Position numbers and translations under genes: made by a program | Source: Lentimicrobium sp. | Lineage (GTDB): Bacteria; Bacteroidota; Bacteroidia; Bacteroidales; Lentimicrobiaceae | NCBI GenBank assembly: GCA_023957275.1 | Contig: JAMLHF010000025.1 | Coordinates: forward strand, 1 to 57,369 | Length of the DNA: 57,369 nucleotides | Reading direction: 5' to 3' | In this document: piece after piece, positions 52,266 through 57,369 of the stretch | Layout of the letters: each line of letters starts with the position of its first letter | How positions within the stretch are numbered: position 1 is the stretch's first letter | Notes under the pieces: generated by a model | What the model saw: only the letters and a program-made list of their open reading frames with translations | Databases searched by the model: none | What the model was told of the DNA's origin: nothing

Positions 52266-53953
52266 GATCCTATGAATTTAAAATAATTCCTTAATGTTTC
52301 AGCACTTGTTACTGCCGGGGTAAAAATCTCCAGCAGGGCCGGTTGGTTATTGTTCTGCGGCCCGTAAAAAGCCGGAAGCAATTTCAGCAGAGAAGCCTGG
52401 TCAGTCGCGGGATAATAGTTTACACCGAAGTTTTTTGCAATGCCTTCAGCATTGAAGCGGTGGCTGGTTTCGATGTAGGGTTCCAACTCCTCGTAACGGT
52501 CGGGGCCGGGAATGACCCTGAAGATATTTCCGCCTCCGTTATTAATCAGGATGATCCTCAGGGAAGGGGGAAGATGGTTATTCCACAGGGCATTGCTGTC
52601 GTAGAAGAATCCTATGTCACCGGTGATCACGGTTACAGGATGTTTGCCAATGGCTGCAGCGCCCGCGGCTGTTGAAACGCACCCGTCGATGCCTGAAGTA
52701 CCTCGGTTCGACCAGGTCGTATACCGGGAAGCTTCATCAAAAAGCTGGGCATAGCGAATGGGGGTACTGTTGCCGAGATGAAGATGGGTATCATCAGGTA
52801 TCTGCCGGAAGAGGGCCTCAAATACCGTAAGGTCTGAAAAGGATGCGTTTGCCAGAAAATCACCGTGTTTTATGAGGTGACGCTCCGAAAGCAATTGCCA
52901 GCGTGCACGGAAATCGCTTTGTGCGGGTGTAACCACTGCTGCCAGCTGCCTGATAAAGACCGCGGCCTCCGACGGAATGGTGAGTGTAAGCGACTGGTAG
53001 GTGTCCAGGTGGAAGTCGTCAGGATCAGGATTGATGTGCCAGTGCTGTGCAGGTTTCATCTTCCTGAACAGAGCTTTCACCTTTTTTGAGACTACCGCTC
53101 CGCCGAAGGTAAGCAGGATATCGGGGGTGTAGCCGGGTAGTTGCTCATCGGTGATGCCTTCTATGGTGCGGTCGATGCAGCGAATGCAGCCTTGTGAATG
53201 CAGATTGGAGGTGGTTTCGGTGAATACTGCAACTGAAGGATCATCAGCAAGTTTGCAGAGCCAGTGCTCCAGGCCGTGACCGGGCGGCAACTGTCCGGCA
53301 AGGATCAGCTTCGACCCGGCTTTGTTCCATTGCGCAACCAACCCTTGCAGCGCGGATTCCGGGATGCGGTGTTCCACTTCAATCAAATTATTGATTCTTA
53401 TATCCCCGGGCTCCGGATTTAGCTGCAGATCGTAGAGAGGCTCGGCCAGGGGCAGGTTAAGGTGTACCGGTCCGGGAGCCGGAAAGCGTGTACGGTCAAC
53501 CGCTTCGTTCACCATACGGCTGAAATGCCAATAGTTTGAGAGATTGTCAATATGATGCGGAAGCTGAAAACTCTTTCGGATAAAGTTGGCATAAACCTCT
53601 TGCTGCCTGATGGTTTGTCCGTCGCCCTGATCAATCCATTCCGCCGGTCGGTCAGCCGTAATCACCAGCAGGGGCACTTTCTGGTAATAAGCTTCGGCAA
53701 CAGCCGGGGCATAATTCAGGGCAGCCGATCCTGATGTACACAACAGGGCCACCGTGTGGCCGAGCTGCTGAGCCATCCCCAGGGCGTAGAAACCGGCACT
53801 TCGCTCGTCGGATATGCTGATTAGCTTCAGCCTGCCGCTTCTGCTGAAAGCAATGATGGCCGGGGCATTGCGCGATCCCGGGGATACTACAGCATGGGTA
53901 ATTCCTTTCTCAGCGATGATAGAAGCCAATAAACTCAGATGTTCCTGACTCAT
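52262..53953 (-). CDS. menD: SEPHCHC synthase MenD
   Basis: Thiamine-diphosphate enzyme of 563 residues that joins 2-oxoglutarate to isochorismate. N-terminal [14 protein letters not shown] and [16 protein letters not shown], and the C-terminal cofactor-binding [19 protein letters not shown] with NNGGGNIF, are typical. Full length. 12 bases after menF and 4 bases into menB. Confidence 0.95.
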   Translation of the reverse strand: MSQEHLSLLASIIAEKGITHAVVSPGSRNAPAIIAFSRSGRLKLISISDERSAGFYALGMAQQLGHTVALLCTSGSAALNYAPAVAEAYYQKVPLLVITADRPAEWIDQGDGQTIRQQEVYANFIRKSFQLPHHIDNLSNYWHFSRMVNEAVDRTRFPAPGPVHLNLPLAEPLYDLQLNPEPGDIRINNLIEVEHRIPESALQGLVAQWNKAGSKLILAGQLPPGHGLEHWLCKLADDPSVAVFTETTSNLHSQGCIRCIDRTIEGITDEQLPGYTPDILLTFGGAVVSKKVKALFRKMKPAQHWHINPDPDDFHLDTYQSLTLTIPSEAAVFIRQLAAVVTPAQSDFRARWQLLSERHLIKHGDFLANASFSDLTVFEALFRQIPDDTHLHLGNSTPIRYAQLFDEASRYTTWSNRGTSGIDGCVSTAAGAAAIGKHPVTVITGDIGFFYDSNALWNNHLPPSLRIILINNGGGNIFRVIPGPDRYEELEPYIETSHRFNAEGIAKNFGVNYYPATDQASLLKLLPAFYGPQNNNQPALLEIFTPAVTSAETLRNYFKFIGS

Positions 53954-53965
53954 TTCCGGGGTTGG

Positions 53966-55066
53966 TTAAAAGTATGCTAAATTCTGCATTTTTCTGATAA
54001 CAGTCAACATTGTCTGGCTTTTAAGCACGGTTTCTTCCCATTCCGCCAGCGGATCAGAAGCCGCAGTAATGCCCCCGCCTGCATAAACAATGGCTTTATC
54101 CTGAAATATCTGCATACACCGGAGGTTAACAAAGAATTCGGCCTGGTTCGGTGACTTCACAGGACCGAGAAATCCGGTATAAAAACTCCGGTCATAGTTT
54201 TCAGCGTTCTTTATTATGTCAAGCGCTGCTTTTTCAGGCCAGCCGCACACTGCAGGGGTAGGGTGCAGGGCTTCGGGCAGTATGCCCTTACTTTTATTTT
54301 CAACAATCGCTTTAAAACCGGTTTTCAGGTGAACAACCGTTCCTGCAGTCATGGTTTCGGTTTCAGAACGGGAGATTTCATTGCATCCGGAAGCGGCTAA
54401 TTTTTCTTCAATATGCCTGCAAACCCATTCATGTTCATCGATTTCTTTAGTTCCCCAGGCCCCTGAACCGGCAGCAGGCCGGGTTCCTGCCAGCGCCATG
54501 GTGGTGACTTTGTTGGTTTCAATATTCAGCAGCAGTTCGGGAGAGGCGCCGGCCCACAGCCCGTAGCCGGGCATCCAGGCCAGGTAAACAAAAGCATGAG
54601 GATAATCAGCACATAATTTTTCAAATACAGGAATGACAAGTTCCGGATTCGCGACAGGCGCCGCAATGGGTCGCGAAATCACAACTTTATCCGCTTTTCC
54701 GGCATTGATGCCGGAGATTACCTGAAGGAGTTTTTCTATGTACTCCTCCTTGCCCGGCGCTGTGATCCTGCATTCAGGAACCGGAGATGCTTCCTGACGT
54801 CCTATCCCGGGGTCAGTGAATTGTGTTCCGCTGAGGGTAAGTTCAGCATCCAGAAACAGCGGCGGCCGTGATTTCAGAAAAGGAGCCATGATAAACCCGG
54901 ATTTACCCTTGAACACTTCTCGGATGTTCGGGATTTCAAAAAATCCTTTTGCACTGACGATGCTTTCCGGGGCTGTTTCACCCGGCAGCCTGTATGAAAC
55001 AAAAGCTGTTTGAGTGCCCAACAGGCGCTGTTGCAGCGCTTTCAGCGTTATTGTTCCTCCGTTCAT
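53966..55066 (-). CDS. menF: Isochorismate synthase
   Basis: Chorismate-binding enzyme of 366 residues, first committed step of menaquinone synthesis. C-terminal catalytic half has TMALAGTRPAAGSG, ETMTAGTVVHLKTGF, LHPTPAVCGWPEKAAL and FYTGFLGPV. The N-terminal half is shorter than in E. coli MenF, as common for Bacteroidota. It overlaps the menI stop by 4 bases. Confidence 0.93.
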   Translation of the reverse strand: MNGGTITLKALQQRLLGTQTAFVSYRLPGETAPESIVSAKGFFEIPNIREVFKGKSGFIMAPFLKSRPPLFLDAELTLSGTQFTDPGIGRQEASPVPECRITAPGKEEYIEKLLQVISGINAGKADKVVISRPIAAPVANPELVIPVFEKLCADYPHAFVYLAWMPGYGLWAGASPELLLNIETNKVTTMALAGTRPAAGSGAWGTKEIDEHEWVCRHIEEKLAASGCNEISRSETETMTAGTVVHLKTGFKAIVENKSKGILPEALHPTPAVCGWPEKAALDIIKNAENYDRSFYTGFLGPVKSPNQAEFFVNLRCMQIFQDKAIVYAGGGITAASDPLAEWEETVLKSQTMLTVIRKMQNLAYF

Positions 55067-55491
55067 TCCCCTTTATTTTCTTCCTGTTCAATCACCATAA
55101 TGGTGAGTCTGGAGAGGCAGACCAGCGCCCCGGCATCGTTGTGAATTTTTACCTCCCAGATGTGCAGCCGCCGGGAACGCATCACCAGGGTGGCTTTGCC
55201 ATGCACATGCCCGTCTTTCACCTTGCGGATATGGTTGGCATTGATTTCAATGCCCACGATGGCGTGCTTACGGCCCATGATCGCTACCGAACCCATGCTG
55301 CCCAGCGTTTCGGCTAGCGCTGCAGAAGCGCCGCCATGCAAAAGGCCTGCCGGTTGTACCGTACGGTGATCTACCGGCATGGTGCCGCAGATGTAATCCG
55401 GACCCACTTCCGTGTAAACAATTCCTAGCTGCTCCATCAGCGTTCCGGCCGACATAGCATTCATGGCTTCGAGACTTATGTTGGTAAGCAT
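55063..55491 (-). CDS. menI: 1,4-Dihydroxy-2-naphthoyl-CoA thioesterase (hotdog fold)
   Basis: Hotdog thioesterase of 142 residues, close to E. coli YdiI/MenI: matching blocks are SLEAMNAMSAG at the start, PVDHRTVQPAGLLHGGASAALAE with the catalytic Glu, and GIEINANHIRKV. It releases dihydroxynaphthoate from CoA before MenA acts. First gene of the operon menI-F-D-B-A-C-E. The match plus context makes the MenI role likely, though a broader PaaI-type thioesterase is possible. Confidence 0.88.
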   Translation of the reverse strand: MLTNISLEAMNAMSAGTLMEQLGIVYTEVGPDYICGTMPVDHRTVQPAGLLHGGASAALAETLGSMGSVAIMGRKHAIVGIEINANHIRKVKDGHVHGKATLVMRSRRLHIWEVKIHNDAGALVCLSRLTIMVIEQEENKGE

Positions 55492-55623
55492 AGGCTGTGA
55501 AATGTGAATCTATTAACAATTCAATATTTTAATGGTTTGCGAATTTGGGGATATTACCGGGAGATTACAAGTATGAAAAGCATATTTATTTATTCATTGA
55601 GATACAAATCCATTATTAAGTGC

Positions 55624-55654
55624 TTGATTTTAAGTGTCAGATTCCTTATCTTTG
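55624..55654 (+). promoter_or_regulatory. Promoter for the FISUMP gene
   Basis: TTG at 55624-55626, a 20-base spacer and TATCTTTG at 55647-55654. It implies a leader of about 137 bases. The remainder of the gene-free stretch 55492-55797 shows nothing I can name, and no clear menI promoter. Confidence 0.5.
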
Positions 55655-55797
55655 ATAGATTGACCCGGTATCCAGATCTTATTACCTGCTTCAAAGTCTC
55701 CGCAATCTGACTCATTTATCCGCCGGTCATTAACCTTTCTTCGTTTTCCACAATAACTCATTTTAGTTTTCCATTAACGCAAATAATCCAACTGGTT

Positions 55798-56841
55798 ATG
55801 AAAACAGGAATTATCCTTTTTCTGGTGTTGCTGACTATTGGTTTACAAGCCCAGGTTGCAGTCAACACCGATGGTTCGAACCCCGATAATTCTGCGATGC
55901 TGGATATTAAGTCAACTTCCAGAGGGGTCCTGGTTCCCCGCATGTCGCAGTCACAGCGCAATGCCATTGTAAGTCCTGCTACCGGACTGATGGTCTTCCA
56001 GACGGATAATTCACCCGGGTATTATTATTTCAACTCCGGTAGCCCCGACGAACCTTCGTGGATGCTGTTGAGTGGCAGCCCGCCCCCTGGGCTGGATGTT
56101 GTGCTGCTTCAGGGCAATGATGCCGGTGGAGTGCAGATTAAAAACATTGCGGATCCTTCGGCTCCACAGGATGCCGCATCCAAGGCCTATGTGGATGCCC
56201 TGGAATCTTATCTGGTGGAGGCGGGCATTCTTCCATTGCGCGATATTGATGGGAATGTATACACAACCGTTACCATAGGCACACAGACATGGACTGTAGA
56301 AAATCTTCGTGTATCGAGATATACCAACGGAGATCCGATTCCGAATGTAACCGCCGGCAACGATTGGATAAACCTGACAACCGGAGCCTGGTGCTGGTTC
56401 TACAACGACTTTCAGTATGAGGGTATATATGGCAAACTTTATAACTGGTATGTAATAAATGATCCGCGTTCACTTTGTCCTGCAGGTTGGCATGTACCTG
56501 CTGACACTGAATGGCAGGTCTTAATTGATTACCTTGGTGGATGGGAAGTTGCCGGGGCAAAGCTTAAATCAACCGGTACGCTTGAAGCCGGTACCGGTTT
56601 GTGGGCCAGTCCGAATACCGGAGCTACCAACGAAAGCGGATTTACCGCTTTACCCGGAGGAATGCGTGATTCAGACAGCCAGTTTCATTTCCTGAATTCA
56701 ATCGGACACTGGTGGTCATCAACGGAGTTATCGCCCGAAGCAGCCTGGGAACGGGTATTGTATTACGACGGCATCCATGTTGCAAGGCATGGTTTTGACA
56801 AAAGAAGGGGTTTTTCGGTTAGATGTATCAAGACTGATTGA
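55798..56841 (+). CDS. Exported FISUMP-domain surface protein
   Basis: Secreted protein of 347 residues. A signal peptide covers about 1-19 (ending LQAQ). Residues about 22-100 form the Bacteroidota fibre-head-like motif with NSAMLDIKSTSRGVLVPRMS and GLMVFQTDNSPGYYYF, seen in tail-fibre-like surface proteins. The C-terminal about 200 residues are a Fibrobacter succinogenes major paralogous (FISUMP) domain: TVTIGTQTWTVENLRV, YGKLYNWYVIND, CPAGWHVPADTEWQ and FSVRCIK. Such proteins lie on the cell surface; the exact role is unknown. No C-terminal sorting domain is visible. Confidence 0.88.
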   Translation: MKTGIILFLVLLTIGLQAQVAVNTDGSNPDNSAMLDIKSTSRGVLVPRMSQSQRNAIVSPATGLMVFQTDNSPGYYYFNSGSPDEPSWMLLSGSPPPGLDVVLLQGNDAGGVQIKNIADPSAPQDAASKAYVDALESYLVEAGILPLRDIDGNVYTTVTIGTQTWTVENLRVSRYTNGDPIPNVTAGNDWINLTTGAWCWFYNDFQYEGIYGKLYNWYVINDPRSLCPAGWHVPADTEWQVLIDYLGGWEVAGAKLKSTGTLEAGTGLWASPNTGATNESGFTALPGGMRDSDSQFHFLNSIGHWWSSTELSPEAAWERVLYYDGIHVARHGFDKRRGFSVRCIKTD

Positions 56842-57094
56842 TTATCAAACTAATATATAAAGCCGGTGCGGTTATTGCAGTATGTGTTTATAATGCAGCA
56901 CATCCCACGCCTGCAGTGGAGACTATGTGCAGGATTCCTGTATTTATCGGTGGAGTCGCGTAGTTTTTTGGATTATACGCATAAGATTCCAAAACCACAT
57001 AGAGGACTTGATTTAACACAGTGTCAATAGATCCGGTATAAGAAGAGGTATTTATTTTTAAACATTTCATCCGTTCCAATCAGCGGAAAAAATA
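56842..57094. other. Gene-free stretch
   Basis: About 250 bases without a credible gene, RNA or strong hairpin. A 63-codon frame on the minus strand (56888-57079) has no recognisable sequence features. Confidence 0.4.
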
Positions 57095-57102
57095 TATCTT
57101 TG
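57095..57102 (+). promoter_or_regulatory. -7 promoter box for the last gene
   Basis: TATCTTTG matches TAnnTTTG. The -33 region lacks TTTG. Transcription would start near 57109, just before a structured leader. Confidence 0.45.
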
Positions 57103-57115
57103 CCCCTCAATAATC

Positions 57116-57175
57116 CCTCCCATCGTAATAATCCTTTACTCCACCCATGCGGAGCAAAGGTTTATTGCCGGGAGG
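57116..57175 (+). promoter_or_regulatory. Structured 5' leader
   Basis: Two nested stems: outer CCTCCC (57116-57121) with GGGAGG (57170-57175), inner CCTTTACTCC (57133-57142) with GGAGCAAAGG (57151-57160), nine pairs around one A-C mismatch. It begins about 7 bases after the predicted start of transcription and ends 48 bases before the ATG. It may stabilise the mRNA or control expression. No riboswitch class is recognised. Confidence 0.4.
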
Positions 57176-57223
57176 CTTTGTCTTTTTGCGAACTCTTATT
57201 TACTCATTTAACTCATAATTACT

Positions 57224-57369
57224 ATGAAAAAGCTGTTTACACTCATGTTCGCACTCGCCACACTGCTGGTGCAGGCGCAGTTCAGCACCCCGGGAACCGG
57301 GGTTGTGTGGAACCTCGATTCACTTGTTAACAATTCGGCCGGGGTGGTTACCTGGAACGATGATCACTA
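57224..57369 (+). CDS. Start of an exported protein, cut by the window end
   Basis: ATG at 57224 opens a frame to the last base (48 codons). The first about 18 residues are a signal peptide (MKKLFTLMFALATLLVQAQ), followed by FSTPGTGVVWNLDSLV. That N-terminus is common in secreted Bacteroidota proteins, some of them type IX secretion cargo, but the family cannot be told from this part. Confidence 0.75.
   Translation, partial: MKKLFTLMFALATLLVQAQFSTPGTGVVWNLDSLVNNSAGVVTWNDDH

Overview
The window looks like a chromosomal segment from a member of the Bacteroidota, most likely Bacteroidales-like; the finer placement is inference. Supporting signs are many copies of the Bacteroidota -7 promoter box (TAnnTTTG), few Shine-Dalgarno-like sites, a SufBCDSE-SufT iron-sulfur operon, a full-length menaquinone operon, secreted GH29 and GH92 glycosidases, a FISUMP-type surface protein and A/T-rich intergenic tandem repeats. 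I see no rRNA, tRNA, CRISPR array, insertion sequence or phage gene. Most of the window reads as a stable chromosome backbone.

Layout. 0.1-10.5 kb: amino acid permease; a DoxX-glutathione peroxidase-OhrR stress unit behind a promoter packed with inverted half-sites; membrane transporters, isoaspartyl peptidase, PPK2, then thiL-uvrC. 10.8-16.7 kb: sufB-C-D-S-E-T. 16.7-19.5 kb: a 9-bp minisatellite, a PH-domain membrane protein, a WecE-like sugar aminotransferase and a secreted DUF2147 protein with a Lys/Pro/Ala repeat region. 19.7-34.9 kb: an envelope and acyl-chemistry region: MBOAT O-acyltransferase with its SGNH-like partner, TMTC-like membrane glycosyltransferase with TPRs, two fatty-acyl-AMP-ligase-type enzymes (one fused to a carrier domain), sulfotransferase, B12-type radical SAM enzyme, free acyl carrier protein, ketoacyl-ACP synthase III, SDR reductase, GT2 and a PseH-like GNAT. 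34.9-42.4 kb: a NagB-like/PIG-L fusion, a GH29 fucosidase with PA14 and a GH92 mannosidase lipoprotein. 42.5-48.1 kb: flippase, rsmA, TPR protein, serS. 48.3-55.5 kb: menI-F-D-B-A-C-E, transcribed leftward. The right end has a FISUMP surface protein and the start of another secreted protein.

How it may work together. The 19.7-34.9 kb region has all the parts needed to activate, extend, reduce and carry a short or medium acyl chain (AMP ligases, two carrier domains, KAS III, SDR) and to place it on a sugar or lipid (GNAT, sulfotransferase, MBOAT, membrane glycosyltransferases, with the WecE-like aminotransferase nearby). This is the best candidate for an undescribed pathway: a decorated, possibly sulfated, surface glycolipid or amino-sugar modification. 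The product is inference.

Two non-coding observations deserve follow-up. A ~100-bp dispersed repeat occurs twice in inverted orientation, and each copy ends 0-2 bases before the start codon of the gene it faces (a GT2 gene and rsmA). The promoter of the peroxidase/OhrR unit carries nested inverted repeats that look like an operator.
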